Assembly (NCBI GenBank): GCA_900540235.1
Contig: UQEY01000005.1
Span: 28,810-92,809 of the forward strand
From: an uncultured Eubacteriales bacterium
GTDB lineage: Bacteria > Bacillota > Clostridia > Oscillospirales > Acutalibacteraceae
Reading direction: 5' to 3'
DNA length: 64,000 nucleotides
Translations under genes and position numbers: made by a program
In this document: in pieces, positions 1-8,672 of the stretch
Numbering within the stretch: position 1 is the first letter of the stretch
Layout of the letters: each line of letters begins with the position of its first letter
The notes under the pieces: generated by a model
Seen by the model: only the letters and a program-made list of their open reading frames with translations
What the model was told of the DNA's origin: nothing
Databases searched by the model: none

Positions 1-857
1 CCGCTCAGTTTTCGGCAATTCCGCTCAACTTTATGAACGGCAGCGGCAAGGCTGATTACATTATTACCGGTCAGTGGGCAAAGAAAGCGTTTGCAGAGGC
101 AAAGAAGTACGGTGATGTTGTTGAAGCTGCTTCTTCTGCCGACAAAACATTTACATACATTCCTAAGACTAAGCCGGAAGATTTCCGTGAAGACGCAGAC
201 TATGTATATATTTGTATGAATAACACAATTTACGGTACTGTTTATAAAGAACTTCCGCCGGTTGGCGACAAGGTTCTTATTGCCGATGTTTCATCTTGCG
301 CCCTTTCCGAACCGCTTGATATCAGCAAGTTCGGTATGGTTTACTTTGGTGCGCAGAAGAATGTTGCTCCTGCAGGTCTTGTTGTTGCAATTATTCGTGA
401 GGACCTTTTGGGCAATGCAAGGGATATTACCCCTGTTATGATGAACTACAAAGTTCAGGCTGACGCAGATTCGCTTTATAATACTCCTCCTTGCTGGACT
501 ATTTATATCTGCAAGCTCGTTCTTGAATGGATAAAGAACGATATCGGCGGTCTTGAGAAGATGAAAGAAAGAAACGAAAAGAAAGCCGCTGTTCTTTATA
601 ACTTCCTTGACAACTCTGAGCTTTTCAGGGGTACAGTTGTTGCTGAGGATAGGTCGCTTATGAATGTTCCATTCGTTATCGGTAACGATGAACTTGAAAA
701 GAAATTTATCGCACAAGCTGAAGCAAACGGTTTTGTTAACCTCAAAGGTCACAGAACAGTCGGCGGCATGAGAGCTTCTATCTACAATGCTATGCCTATT
801 GAGGGTGTTGAAAAGCTTGTTGAATTTATGGCTAAGTTTGAGGAGGAAAACAAATAA
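1..857 (+). CDS. serC: Phosphoserine aminotransferase, 5' end cut by window
   Basis: This is the C-terminal three quarters of a class V PLP-dependent aminotransferase that converts 3-phosphohydroxypyruvate and glutamate to phosphoserine in serine synthesis. The frame is open from base 3, and the residues before the first ATG at 33 (AQFSAIPLNF) still belong to the family, so the true start lies upstream of the window. The PLP-lysine region reads FGAQKNVAPAG, as in SerC. The stop overlaps the ATG of serA (TAATG), so the two consecutive enzymes of serine synthesis are translationally coupled. Identification is secure; only the N-terminus is missing. Confidence 0.95.
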   Translation, partial: AQFSAIPLNFMNGSGKADYIITGQWAKKAFAEAKKYGDVVEAASSADKTFTYIPKTKPEDFREDADYVYICMNNTIYGTVYKELPPVGDKVLIADVSSCALSEPLDISKFGMVYFGAQKNVAPAGLVVAIIREDLLGNARDITPVMMNYKVQADADSLYNTPPCWTIYICKLVLEWIKNDIGGLEKMKERNEKKAAVLYNFLDNSELFRGTVVAEDRSLMNVPFVIGNDELEKKFIAQAEANGFVNLKGHRTVGGMRASIYNAMPIEGVEKLVEFMAKFEEENK

Positions 858-2017
858 TGTTTACTGTTAAAACTCTTAATAAAATCTCAAATGTAGGTCT
901 TTCAAAATTTGACGAAGCTAAGTATACGCTTGACGATAACGCTCAGTCACCTGACGCAATTATGGTAAGAAGTGCCGCTATGCACGATATGGAAATGCCG
1001 CAGTCACTCCTTGCAATCGCAAGAGCCGGCGCAGGCGTTAACAATATTCCTATTCAAAAATGCACCGACCTCGGAATTGCAGTATTCAATACTCCGGGCG
1101 CTAATGCAAACGCAGTTAAGGAACTTGTTATTTGCGGTCTTTTGCTTGCAAGCCGTAAGGTTACAAAGGCTATTGACTGGTGCAAAACAATCAAAGACGA
1201 GGGCGACAATGTGGGCAAAACCGTTGAAAAAGGCAAGAGCGCTTTTGCAGGTCCTGAAATCAAGGGAAAAACACTTGCGGTTATCGGTCTTGGCGCTATC
1301 GGCAGACTTGTTGCAGAAGCAGCGGTTGACCTTGGTATGAATGTTATCGGTTACGACCCGTTTTTACCTGAGGGCGCAACTCTTAAAGCAGGTATTACCG
1401 TTAACAATAATCTTGACGAGATTTTTCCGGTTGCAGATTATATTACGCTTCATGTTCCGCTTACTCCTGACACTAAGCAGTTGATTTGCTCTGACTCAAT
1501 CGACAAGATGAAGAACACAGTAAGAATTCTTAACTTTGCCCGTGGCGACCTTGCTGATTCTCAGGCTGTTGTTGCTGCTCTTGAAGAAGGAAAGATGGCA
1601 GCATATGTTACCGACTTTCCGTCGGCAGACATAATCGGAATTGACGGCGTTATTGCTATTCCTCACCTCGGCGCAAGCACACCTGAAAGTGAAGAAAACT
1701 GCGCATCAATGGGCGCAAGCGAGCTTATTGATTATCTTGAAAACGGTAATATTAAAAATTCGGTTAACCTCCCTGCTGTTTCAATGGCAAAGAGCGGCGT
1801 TTCAAGAATTACCGTTATTCATAAGAACCAGCCTAATATGATTGCAACAATTACAGATACTATCAGCCGTGACGGTATCAATATTGCTTCTTTTGAAGAT
1901 AAAAACAGAGGCGAAATTGCATACTCGATTATTGATGTTGACTCAACTCCTGCGCAAAAAGTGCTTGACGATATTACAAATATTGACGGTGTTGTTAAAG
2001 TTAGGTCAATTTATTAA
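857..2017 (+). CDS. serA: D-3-phosphoglycerate dehydrogenase with ACT domain
   Basis: NAD-dependent oxidation of 3-phosphoglycerate to 3-phosphohydroxypyruvate, the first step of serine synthesis. The 386-aa protein has the D-isomer-specific 2-hydroxyacid dehydrogenase fold. The nucleotide-binding loop is VIGLGAIGRLVAEAA near residue 143, and the catalytic region includes NFARGDLAD and the histidine of IPHLGAST near residue 270. A C-terminal ACT domain (about residues 315-386, starting near RITVIHKNQPNM) suggests allosteric control by serine, as in other ACT-bearing SerA proteins. It follows serC with overlapping stop and start codons. A hairpin terminator ends the unit at 2039-2071. Confidence 0.96.
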   Translation: MFTVKTLNKISNVGLSKFDEAKYTLDDNAQSPDAIMVRSAAMHDMEMPQSLLAIARAGAGVNNIPIQKCTDLGIAVFNTPGANANAVKELVICGLLLASRKVTKAIDWCKTIKDEGDNVGKTVEKGKSAFAGPEIKGKTLAVIGLGAIGRLVAEAAVDLGMNVIGYDPFLPEGATLKAGITVNNNLDEIFPVADYITLHVPLTPDTKQLICSDSIDKMKNTVRILNFARGDLADSQAVVAALEEGKMAAYVTDFPSADIIGIDGVIAIPHLGASTPESEENCASMGASELIDYLENGNIKNSVNLPAVSMAKSGVSRITVIHKNQPNMIATITDTISRDGINIASFEDKNRGEIAYSIIDVDSTPAQKVLDDITNIDGVVKVRSIY

Positions 2018-2038
2018 TTGAAAACAGGACAAAAAATT

Positions 2039-2071
2039 AAGGGAAACGCTCTCGTTGCGCTTCCCTTTTTT
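2039..2071 (+). terminator. Rho-independent terminator after serCA
   Basis: AAGGGAA and TTCCCTT pair around an inner CGC/GCG stem, followed by a run of T, 20 bases after the serA stop. Confidence 0.85.
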
Positions 2072-2104
2072 GATGTTATTATACAAATTTTTATTTTTTG
2101 ATTA

Positions 2105-2134
2105 TGTAGGGGTCGGCGTTCTTGACGACCCGTT
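2105..2134. repeat. REP-like palindrome (divergent copy)
   Basis: The stretch starts TGTAGGGGTCG and forms a GGGTCG/CGACCC stem. The GTAGGGG edge matches other dispersed palindromes in this window (17481, 17631, 32929, 63267, 63951). It lies between the convergent ends of serA and the phosphatase gene. Confidence 0.5.
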
Positions 2135-2148
2135 AAACTGATTATATT

Positions 2149-2775
2149 TTATTCACTTTTCATTTTTTGCGGTGCGGTGTCTACAACTTCAATCTTGTTT
2201 GCACGCATCCAAAGTGACGGCGTGATGCGAAGCTGAAAACCGTAACCCGGGTCCATTTGCCAGTGAGACATAGGCGCTTCAGGCAAACCGTAGTAGGAAA
2301 GCAGCGTCATTAAAACGCCTGCGTGACCCACGATTGCAATATTTTGCGTTCCTGTTTTTATGCAGCCCTCAATAACTTTTTCAAAAGCAGCGCAAATACG
2401 CTGAGCAAATTCGGCATTGCTTTCACCGTAAGGCGTTTTTGCGTGAACTCCCCCGCCAAGCCATGCTTTGAAGTCTTCATTATCTTTTAAATCTTCGGCA
2501 GTGCACTGCTCGAATTCGCCGAAGTTATATTCGATAAAATCGTCAATGGTGATTATGGTATTGTTAGGAAACATAATTTCTGCCGAATCTTTGCACCTTT
2601 TGAGCGGAGAAGAAAAAACTGCGTCAACCTGCGGATAATGGTACTTTGCCTTGATTGAATGAAGCTCGTTTATACTATCTGTAGTGAGTGGCAAATCTGT
2701 ATGCCCAATATACTGTGCGTTTAAGTTCCCTTTTGTTATTCCGTGGCGGAAAAAATAAAGATTAAAAGATTTCAT
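2149..2775 (-). CDS. Histidine phosphatase family protein
   Basis: The 208-aa protein belongs to the phosphoglycerate-mutase-like histidine phosphatases. The N-terminal phospho-acceptor motif is FFRHGITKGN (RHG with catalytic His), FSSPLKRCKDSA carries the second arginine, and the distal catalytic histidine sits in VGHAGVLM. Substrate cannot be told from sequence: alpha-ribazole phosphatase, small sugar phosphatase and phosphoglycerate mutase-like activities are all possible, and no cobalamin genes are nearby. A good Shine-Dalgarno sequence precedes the ATG at 2775. It is transcribed alone, divergently from the XRE regulator gene. Confidence 0.85.
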   Translation of the reverse strand: MKSFNLYFFRHGITKGNLNAQYIGHTDLPLTTDSINELHSIKAKYHYPQVDAVFSSPLKRCKDSAEIMFPNNTIITIDDFIEYNFGEFEQCTAEDLKDNEDFKAWLGGGVHAKTPYGESNAEFAQRICAAFEKVIEGCIKTGTQNIAIVGHAGVLMTLLSYYGLPEAPMSHWQMDPGYGFQLRITPSLWMRANKIEVVDTAPQKMKSE

Positions 2776-2890
2776 TTTAAAATGCTCCTTTTTAAGCCAA
2801 TAGTTACAAAATATTACAAACAGGAAATCGCACTTTACAAACTGTAATACGGTGATATAATACTATTTGTAATAAATCGAGGTGTTAATT

Positions 2891-3547
2891 ATGAGTACAA
2901 AGAAAGAGGAAAAGAGAGAAGCGAGAGCCGACAAGGCGGAAAAAATTTCTAAATTTGCTTCAATTCTTTCTCAGCTTAGGAAAGAAAGAGGAATAAGCCA
3001 GAAAAAGGCGGCATCAGACCTTGGCATTTCTCAGGCTCTTTTAAGCCATTATGAAAAAGGAATAAGAGAATGCGGTCTTGATTTCGTCATTCGTTGCAGT
3101 GAATATTACGGTGTTACTACCGATTACCTTTTAGGTGTCAGCAACAACAGAAACGGTCTTGACATTGACGCACTTACGGACAAGGAAGAGGAAAACGGTG
3201 AGTTTTCAATCTTTACACTCGGCAAGGCTACAAAATATTTGCTCGACCTTGTTGCAACGGGCAGTGACGAGGGCGCACTCAAATATATTTCTGATTATTA
3301 TACCCTTTGCGTTTATCGTGGCGCAATAACACTTGCGAAAGCCGGTATGCTTCCAAAGGAAATGTTCAGACTTGACTACACGCTTGGCCGTGAACTTGCC
3401 TCAGCCGCACTTTCGATTGAAGACGCAAGGTTTGTATTTATTGAAGATAAATCAAGAACAGGTTCCGACCTTAGCGAAAAGACTGCGCTTCACAGCCTTA
3501 TTGAAAAGGCGGAAGATATTATTTACAATACTTTTGTATTAGAATAA
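2891..3547 (+). CDS. XRE-family transcriptional regulator
   Basis: The 218-aa protein has an N-terminal charged helix (residues 1-25) and then a Cro/C1-type helix-turn-helix, about residues 30-85 (LGISQALLSHYEKGIRECG, then YGVTTDYLLG). The remaining 130 residues are helical and match no effector domain I recognise; they may mediate oligomerisation. The start at 2891 is chosen for the GAGGTG site 8 bases upstream. The 3' end overlaps the convergent nucleosidase gene by 9 bp. Targets are unknown; it could control itself or the divergent phosphatase gene. Confidence 0.85.
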   Translation: MSTKKEEKREARADKAEKISKFASILSQLRKERGISQKKAASDLGISQALLSHYEKGIRECGLDFVIRCSEYYGVTTDYLLGVSNNRNGLDIDALTDKEEENGEFSIFTLGKATKYLLDLVATGSDEGALKYISDYYTLCVYRGAITLAKAGMLPKEMFRLDYTLGRELASAALSIEDARFVFIEDKSRTGSDLSEKTALHSLIEKAEDIIYNTFVLE

Positions 3548-4246
3548 AGAGTATTGATTTTTTTGAAGTTTAATAAATTCAAGTATAATCGCCGTGGAAA
3601 TTTCTGCGGCGATTTTTTTAAATGTAGGGTAATCAAGTTGAGCGTTTTCGTTACCGCCGTCGCTGATTGAACGAAGAACGGCAAAAGGAACATTGTTTGC
3701 GGCACAGGTGTGACCTATTGCTCCGCCTTCCATTTCACCGCAAATTGCGCCGAATTCGGTTGAAATCATTTTTTTTAGCTCATTGTTTGCAATGAAAGTG
3801 TCGCCGCTTGCTATTGTGCCACGATGAATTTTTTCGCCGTGATTAATGGCAATTCTTGCAAGCTGTTCGGAAATTTTGCCGTCGGTTTTAACCTTAATAA
3901 CATTAAGACCGTTGATAAAGCCTTTCGGTTCACCCAAAGCTGTTATGTCGATATCGTACTCGCAAACATCACTTGCGATAACAACATTTTTAATGATTAC
4001 ATCTTCACTAAGCGAACACGCAACGCCGACATTGATTATCATATCGATATCAAAATTGTCAATCATAGCCTGAGTGCAAAAAGCGGCGTTAACCTTACCG
4101 GGCGAACATTTTGCAACGCAAACATTAACATCGTCAATAAAGCCGCAGACAAAATCAACGCCTGCAACAGTTGATAAAGCCTTGTTTTTTACTTGAGCTT
4201 TGATGTTGTCAACCTCAGTGTCCATAGCACCGATAATACCAATCAT
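3539..4246 (-). CDS. mtnN: 5'-methylthioadenosine/S-adenosylhomocysteine nucleosidase
   Basis: Hydrolyses the N-glycosidic bond of MTA and SAH in methionine salvage and the activated methyl cycle. The 235-aa sequence starts MIGIIGAMDTEV, typical of the family, with INVGVACSL, the substrate-binding region CGEMEGGAIGH and the catalytic aspartate in LRSISDGG. The start at 4246 has AAGGAG 7 bases upstream, so the upstream in-frame codons are not used. It is a single gene convergent with the XRE regulator and divergent from the rpmH operon. Confidence 0.93.
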   Translation of the reverse strand: MIGIIGAMDTEVDNIKAQVKNKALSTVAGVDFVCGFIDDVNVCVAKCSPGKVNAAFCTQAMIDNFDIDMIINVGVACSLSEDVIIKNVVIASDVCEYDIDITALGEPKGFINGLNVIKVKTDGKISEQLARIAINHGEKIHRGTIASGDTFIANNELKKMISTEFGAICGEMEGGAIGHTCAANNVPFAVLRSISDGGNENAQLDYPTFKKIAAEISTAIILEFIKLQKNQYSLF

Positions 4247-4363
4247 ATCTTTCTCCTTATATAAAAAACGATTTGTTTCTTGTATACTCGGTATTTTACT
4301 ACCCAAGATATAGTGCTATTATAATATAATAATAAAATAAATACAAGAATAATTATTTTTTTG

Positions 4364-4393
4364 TTGACAAAAGCGCTAAAGCTAATATATAAT
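4364..4393 (+). promoter_or_regulatory. Sigma-A promoter of the rpmH operon
   Basis: TTGACA at 4364-4369 and TATAAT at 4388-4393, both perfect consensus hexamers, separated by 18 bp. Transcription would begin near 4400, leaving a leader of about 120 nt before rpmH. Confidence 0.85.
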
Positions 4394-4399
4394 ACTTAC

Positions 4400-4515
4400 C
4401 GATATTGTGAAAAGTGTTTCTATCGCTAAAGCGGTATGAAAATTTCACACGCCTGTACTATACCGTACAGAGCTTAGGAAAATTAAGACGAGTTTGATTT
4501 TCAGAAATGGAGTGA
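4400..4515 (+). promoter_or_regulatory. Structured 5' leader of rpmH
   Basis: The leader can form several stems: TGTGAAA (4406-4412) with TTTCACA (4443-4449), enclosing TATCGC (4421-4426)/GCGGTA (4431-4436), then CTGTAC (4453-4458)/GTACAG (4465-4470). No T-tract follows any of them, so these are not simple terminators. It may be a ribosomal-protein leader or just UTR structure; I do not recognise a named RNA family. Confidence 0.35.
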
Positions 4516-4520
4516 AAAAA

Positions 4521-4655
4521 ATGAAGAGAACTTATCAGCCAAAGAAGAGACATGCACAGAAGGTACACGGCTTCAGAAAGAGAATGTCAACTAAGAACGG
4601 TAGAAAGGTACTTGCTCGCCGTCGTGCAAAGGGCAGAAAGCAGCTTTCTTACTAA
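4521..4655 (+). CDS. rpmH: 50S ribosomal protein L34
   Basis: A 44-aa, very basic protein beginning [18 protein letters not shown] and ending KGRKQLSY, the classic L34 pattern. The ATG at 4521 follows GGAGTGAAAAAA. It heads the conserved rpmH-rnpA-yidD-yidC-jag-mnmE-mnmG-rsmG cluster that sits beside the origin in many Firmicutes. dnaA, which usually lies divergently upstream, is absent: the upstream neighbour is mtnN, so origin-region synteny is broken on this side. Confidence 0.98.
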   Translation: MKRTYQPKKRHAQKVHGFRKRMSTKNGRKVLARRRAKGRKQLSY

Positions 4656-4676
4656 TTACAGATTGGGTGTTATTAG

Positions 4677-5009
4677 GTGAAAAGCAAAACCTTAAAGGAA
4701 AACAAAAATTTTCGCCGGCTTTATTACAGCGGTAAAAGTCAAGCCTCTTTCGCTCTTGTGACTTATGCCTCAAAAAGCAGATACAAGGGAGTCAGGTTTG
4801 GAATTACCACAAGTAAAAAAATCGGCAATGCAGTTAAGCGCAACAGGTCTAAAAGAGTTATTCGTGCTGCCTTTTCTCAGCTTGAGAGCAGGATAAACGG
4901 TAACTGGGATATTGTGTTTGTTGCAAGGAGCAAGACGCCTGAGGTTAAAATGCAGCAGGTGCTTGAACAAATGGAAAAGCATTTTAAAGCTTTGGGAGTT
5001 ATTGATTGA
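4677..5009 (+). CDS. rnpA: Ribonuclease P protein component
   Basis: A basic 110-aa protein that binds the catalytic RNase P RNA in tRNA 5' maturation. The family signature is visible as [19 protein letters not shown] (about residues 44-62), and the N-terminus [10 protein letters not shown] is typical. The start is GTG at 4677, with only a weak AGG upstream, 21 bases after rpmH. The stop overlaps the yidD start by one base (TGATG). Length and position match the family. Confidence 0.95.
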   Translation: MKSKTLKENKNFRRLYYSGKSQASFALVTYASKSRYKGVRFGITTSKKIGNAVKRNRSKRVIRAAFSQLESRINGNWDIVFVARSKTPEVKMQQVLEQMEKHFKALGVID

Positions 5010-5254
5010 TGGGACTTATAAAAAAGATATTAGTCTTTTTGATTAGGACTTATCAAGTAACAATCAGCCCGAGGTTTTCGCACGGAAGCTGTAGGTACAC
5101 GCCTACTTGCTCGCAATATATGCTTGAAGCGATTGAAATTCACGGCGTTTTTAAAGGCTGTTTGCTCGGCATATGGCGAATTATGAGATGCAATCCTTTT
5201 TCTAAAGGCGGCTGGGACCCTGTTCCACCTAAAAAAACTAAAGAGGACAAATAA
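5009..5254 (+). CDS. yidD: Membrane protein insertion efficiency factor
   Basis: An 81-aa protein with the family pattern: an N-terminal amphipathic helix ([14 protein letters not shown]), then SPRF, then the cysteine-bearing [15 protein letters not shown], and GGWDPVP near the end. It assists YidC-dependent insertion of membrane proteins. The start at 5009 is preferred over the TTG at 5006 because it overlaps the rnpA stop and follows GGGAG. The stop overlaps the yidC ATG (TAATG). Confidence 0.95.
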   Translation: MGLIKKILVFLIRTYQVTISPRFSHGSCRYTPTCSQYMLEAIEIHGVFKGCLLGIWRIMRCNPFSKGGWDPVPPKKTKEDK

Positions 5255-6264
5255 TGAGCAGTATTGTAATGGCAGCTAATACCGTTTCTAACGGTATTGC
5301 AGTTTTTAAGCCACTGTATTGGTTATTCGGTAAGTGTATGGAGCTTTTGCTCGGTGTGCTTAACAACCAATACTTTCTAGCCCTTATTATTTTCACGGTA
5401 GTTACCCGTTTGATTCTTTTGCCGCTTAATGTTAAACAGCAAAAGTCAATGGCAGGTACTACAAGACTGCAGCCTAAAATTCAAAAGATAAATAAAAAGT
5501 ATCCTGACCCGAGAGATAGGGACAAGCTTAATCAGGAAATGCAGGAGCTTTATGCTCGTGAAGGTCATAACCCAATGCAAATGGGTTGCGGACCTATGAT
5601 TTTCCAGATGGTTTTCCTTATGGGTATCATCGGTATTATTTATTATCCTATCCAATATGTTTTGGGCGCAAGTGGATTTAATGATGCGTCAAACGATATT
5701 TATAAAGTGGTATTGCCTATTTATCAGGAAATCACTAATAACCCTGACGCAAAAATCACATACTTTCAGTTGAACATTCTTGAGAACTTTCCTCATTATA
5801 AGGATGCTCTCGTTGAAGCGTTTCCGAAGATTTTCACAACTTCTGTTTGTACAGACATTGAAACTTACAGGCAGGGTATGAGTTTGTTTGGACTTGATAT
5901 GACTGCTGTACCGCACTGGAAAGACGGTGTTATTGTTATAATTCCTATTCTTTCACTTTTAACAAGTTTAGGTTCAAGCGTTGTATCAACAATAATTTCT
6001 AAAAAGAATAATCCTGCGTCTGGGCAGCAGCAGACTCAAATGATGATGATGATGCTTATGATGCCGTTTTTCTCCTTCTACATTTCGTTTAAGGTTACGG
6101 CAGCAGTCGGTTTTTATTGGATTATTTCTAATATTGTTGCTATTGTCCAGCAAATTTATATTTTCAAAGTTCATCCGCCTAAGAGAACTCAGGCAAAATT
6201 GATGGTTGAAAATACTATTGAACGCCGTTCAAGAGAAGAAAGTATTAAAAAGATGACGAAATAA
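5254..6264 (+). CDS. yidC: YidC/Oxa1 membrane protein insertase
   Basis: A 336-aa insertase with about five membrane segments. After a first hydrophobic segment come VVTRLILLPLNVKQQKS, carrying the hydrophilic-groove arginine typical of the family, and a cytoplasmic charged hairpin (PKIQKINKKYPDPRDRDKLNQ, about residues 74-94). The region between the second and third membrane helices is longer than in short Firmicutes versions. No lipobox cysteine is evident at the N-terminus. It is coupled to yidD and followed 16 bases later by jag. It acts alone or with SecYEG in the cytoplasmic membrane. Confidence 0.94.
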   Translation: MSSIVMAANTVSNGIAVFKPLYWLFGKCMELLLGVLNNQYFLALIIFTVVTRLILLPLNVKQQKSMAGTTRLQPKIQKINKKYPDPRDRDKLNQEMQELYAREGHNPMQMGCGPMIFQMVFLMGIIGIIYYPIQYVLGASGFNDASNDIYKVVLPIYQEITNNPDAKITYFQLNILENFPHYKDALVEAFPKIFTTSVCTDIETYRQGMSLFGLDMTAVPHWKDGVIVIIPILSLLTSLGSSVVSTIISKKNNPASGQQQTQMMMMMLMMPFFSFYISFKVTAAVGFYWIISNIVAIVQQIYIFKVHPPKRTQAKLMVENTIERRSREESIKKMTK

Positions 6265-6280
6265 TTATCGGAGGATAAAG

Positions 6281-7210
6281 ATGATAAAGGAATTTATCGG
6301 TACCGGTAAAACTATAGAAGAAGCTACCCAGAATGCCAAGCTTCAGCTTAACGCTCCTGAAACAGCAGATGTTCATGTTGAAATCATCACTATGCCGGAG
6401 AAGAAGAAGTTTTTTGGCTTAATCGGTGGCTGTGATGCCAAGGTTAAGGTTAGCTATGACGACGGCAGAAAAGAGAAGAAGAATGTTGCTCCAAAGGCAG
6501 CCGCTCCTAAAAAAGAGAAGAAAGCTTCAACTCCTGCAAAGTCATATGACAAAAAGCCTGCAACCAAGCCGAAGGAAGCACCTAAGGCAGAAAAACCGGA
6601 AGAAAAAATCAGCGAAAAAGACATTGACCTTGATTACGCTTGCGCATATTTGAAGTCGATGATTGAAGGTTTGAAGGTTGAAGATGCAAAAATCAGTGCA
6701 CAGATTGTTGACGGCACAGTTGAAATGACCGTTGAGTGCGATGATTACGGCATTATTATCGGCAGACGAGGTGAAACACTCGATTCACTTCAATATCTTA
6801 CAAGCCTCGCTATTAAAAATGTAACAAATAAATATGTCAGAGTTTCTCTTAATGTAGGCGACTACAGAGCAAAGAGAGAAGAAACTCTTAAAGCTCTCGC
6901 AACAAAGAATGCAAACTATGTTGCAAGGTCGGGCAGAAGATATACTTTTGAGCCTATGAACCCATACGAGAGAAGAATTATTCATACCGCAGTTCAGGAA
7001 GTTGAGGGTGTTACCTCTCGTTCAGTCGGCAACGGTATGGACAGAAGAGTTGTTATCGAGCCGGAAGGCGGAGTAAAAAGACCTTACCGAAATGACAGAA
7101 GAGGCGGCAGAAGACCTGCGCCGAGCACTGCAACCGTTGACCCAAACAGGGAAAAGAAAGTTGACAGAGCCGATATGCCAAAGTTCGGAAAGATTGAACC
7201 AAAGAAATAA
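6281..7210 (+). CDS. jag: RNA-binding protein Jag/KhpB
   Basis: The 309-aa protein has a Jag-N domain (residues 1-60, with the KKFFGLIGG motif), a lysine/alanine/proline-rich linker (about 65-110), a KH domain (about 110-190, with the GIIIGRRGETLDSLQYL loop) and an R3H domain (about 195-260, with NPYERRIIH). The basic tail is rich in Arg and Pro. KhpB with KhpA binds many RNAs and affects division and elongation in other Firmicutes. A palindromic terminator follows at 7233-7262. Confidence 0.93.
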   Translation: MIKEFIGTGKTIEEATQNAKLQLNAPETADVHVEIITMPEKKKFFGLIGGCDAKVKVSYDDGRKEKKNVAPKAAAPKKEKKASTPAKSYDKKPATKPKEAPKAEKPEEKISEKDIDLDYACAYLKSMIEGLKVEDAKISAQIVDGTVEMTVECDDYGIIIGRRGETLDSLQYLTSLAIKNVTNKYVRVSLNVGDYRAKREETLKALATKNANYVARSGRRYTFEPMNPYERRIIHTAVQEVEGVTSRSVGNGMDRRVVIEPEGGVKRPYRNDRRGGRRPAPSTATVDPNREKKVDRADMPKFGKIEPKK

Positions 7211-7232
7211 TAACTCGGTATATTGATTATTT

Positions 7233-7262
7233 AATGGCGAACATTTTGTTCGCCATTATTTG
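7233..7262. terminator. Terminator after jag (GGCGAACA palindrome)
   Basis: AATGGCGAACA (7233-7243) and TGTTCGCCATT (7247-7257) form a perfect stem with a 3-base loop. The GGCGAACA core is shared with the REP-like repeats elsewhere in the window. Confidence 0.7.
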
Positions 7263-7289
7263 CATAGAAATATTTTGGAGGGTGAAAAA

Positions 7290-8654
7290 ATGAGTAAAAC
7301 TATTGCGGCTGTCGCAACGGGAAACAGTGTTTCGGGTATCGGTGTAATAAGAATCAGCGGCGACAATGCTATTGAAATTGCCGATAAGGTTTTTAAAGCA
7401 ATGGACTCTACTCCCCTTTCAAACCTTAAAGGATACAGAGCAAAATTCGGCAATGTTTATTCAAACGGTGAAAAGTTTGACAATGCCGTTGCTCTTGTTT
7501 TCAGAGCGCCGAAAAGTTATACGGGCGAAGATGTTGTTGAGCTTTCGGTTCACGGCGGTATTTTTATTGTTGAAAAAACTTTGGAGGCTGTTTTTAATGC
7601 AGGCGCTTCCCCTGCCGAGGCGGGCGAATTTACAAAGCGTGCATTTTTAAACGGAAAAATCGACCTCACTCAGGCGGAAGCAGTTGCGACACTTATTTCC
7701 GCAAGCGGTCAGGAATCGGCAAAGGCTTCGTTTAACCTTCTTCAAGGTTCTTTGAGCAATGAAATCGGAAAAGTGCTTGACAAAATCGTTTCACTCAGCG
7801 CAACTATGGCGGCGTGGGTTGACTATCCGGACGAGGAAATTCCGGAACTTGAAAACGATACATTAACCGACACCCTTACCGAAGCAAAGGTTGAACTTCA
7901 AAAGCTTCTTGACAATTACGAAAGCGGAATGATAATGACTGAGGGTGTTAATACCGTAATTGCAGGCAGACCGAATGCAGGCAAGTCAACGCTTATGAAT
8001 ATGCTTTCCGGCAGAGAAAAAAGTATTGTTACTCATATTGAGGGCACAACGAGGGATATTGTTGAAAATTCGGTTAAACTCGGCAGCCTTGTTCTTCACC
8101 TTTCCGATACGGCGGGTCTTAGGGAAAGTGACGATATTGTTGAATCAATAGGAATTAAAAAAGCACTTGAAAGAATTGATACTTCGTCGCTTGTTCTTGC
8201 CGTTTTTGATTCGTCGAAAAAACTTGACGATGACGATATGATGCTTATAAATGCGTGCGAAGGTAAAAAGGCGGTTGCCGTTATTAACAAAACCGACCTT
8301 GAAAGCGCAGTTGATACCGATATAATCGAAAGTAATTTTGAAAGCACTGTTTATATCTCGGCTAAAAACAATCAAGGTTTGAGTAATCTTGAAAATGCGG
8401 TTAAAAATATTTTGGGTGTTGAAGAATTTGATTCATCTCAGCCGCTTATTGCTAACAGACGGCAGAAGCTTTGTATTCAAAATGCGTACAATAATATTGA
8501 CGAAGCGCTCGCTGCGGCGCAAATGGGTATGACTTTTGACGCAATTAATGTTATGATTGACAGTGCAGTTGATGAACTTTTAACACTTACGGGCAAAAAA
8601 GCAACCGAGGAAGTTGTTAACAACATTTTTTCTCGTTTTTGCGTCGGTAAATAA
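7290..8654 (+). CDS. mnmE: tRNA modification GTPase MnmE
   Basis: A 454-aa GTPase that, with MnmG, installs 5-carboxymethylaminomethyl groups on wobble uridine 34. The N-terminal folate-binding domain (1-120) starts TIAAVATGNSVSGIGVIRIS. The G domain (about 215-375) has the P-loop GRPNAGKST, G2/G3 motifs ending DTAGLRE and NKTD. The C-terminus ends IFSRFCVGK, giving the conserved C-[IV]-GK tail. The start at 7290 follows GGAGGG; upstream in-frame codons overlap the jag terminator. Confidence 0.96.
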   Translation: MSKTIAAVATGNSVSGIGVIRISGDNAIEIADKVFKAMDSTPLSNLKGYRAKFGNVYSNGEKFDNAVALVFRAPKSYTGEDVVELSVHGGIFIVEKTLEAVFNAGASPAEAGEFTKRAFLNGKIDLTQAEAVATLISASGQESAKASFNLLQGSLSNEIGKVLDKIVSLSATMAAWVDYPDEEIPELENDTLTDTLTEAKVELQKLLDNYESGMIMTEGVNTVIAGRPNAGKSTLMNMLSGREKSIVTHIEGTTRDIVENSVKLGSLVLHLSDTAGLRESDDIVESIGIKKALERIDTSSLVLAVFDSSKKLDDDDMMLINACEGKKAVAVINKTDLESAVDTDIIESNFESTVYISAKNNQGLSNLENAVKNILGVEEFDSSQPLIANRRQKLCIQNAYNNIDEALAAAQMGMTFDAINVMIDSAVDELLTLTGKKATEEVVNNIFSRFCVGK

Positions 8655-8672
8655 AATTTGAAAGGCTTGACT

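Noticed and set aside
4364..4520. oriC / DnaA boxes at the rpmH border
   Set aside because: I saw no cluster of TTATCCACA-type boxes and no dnaA gene here.
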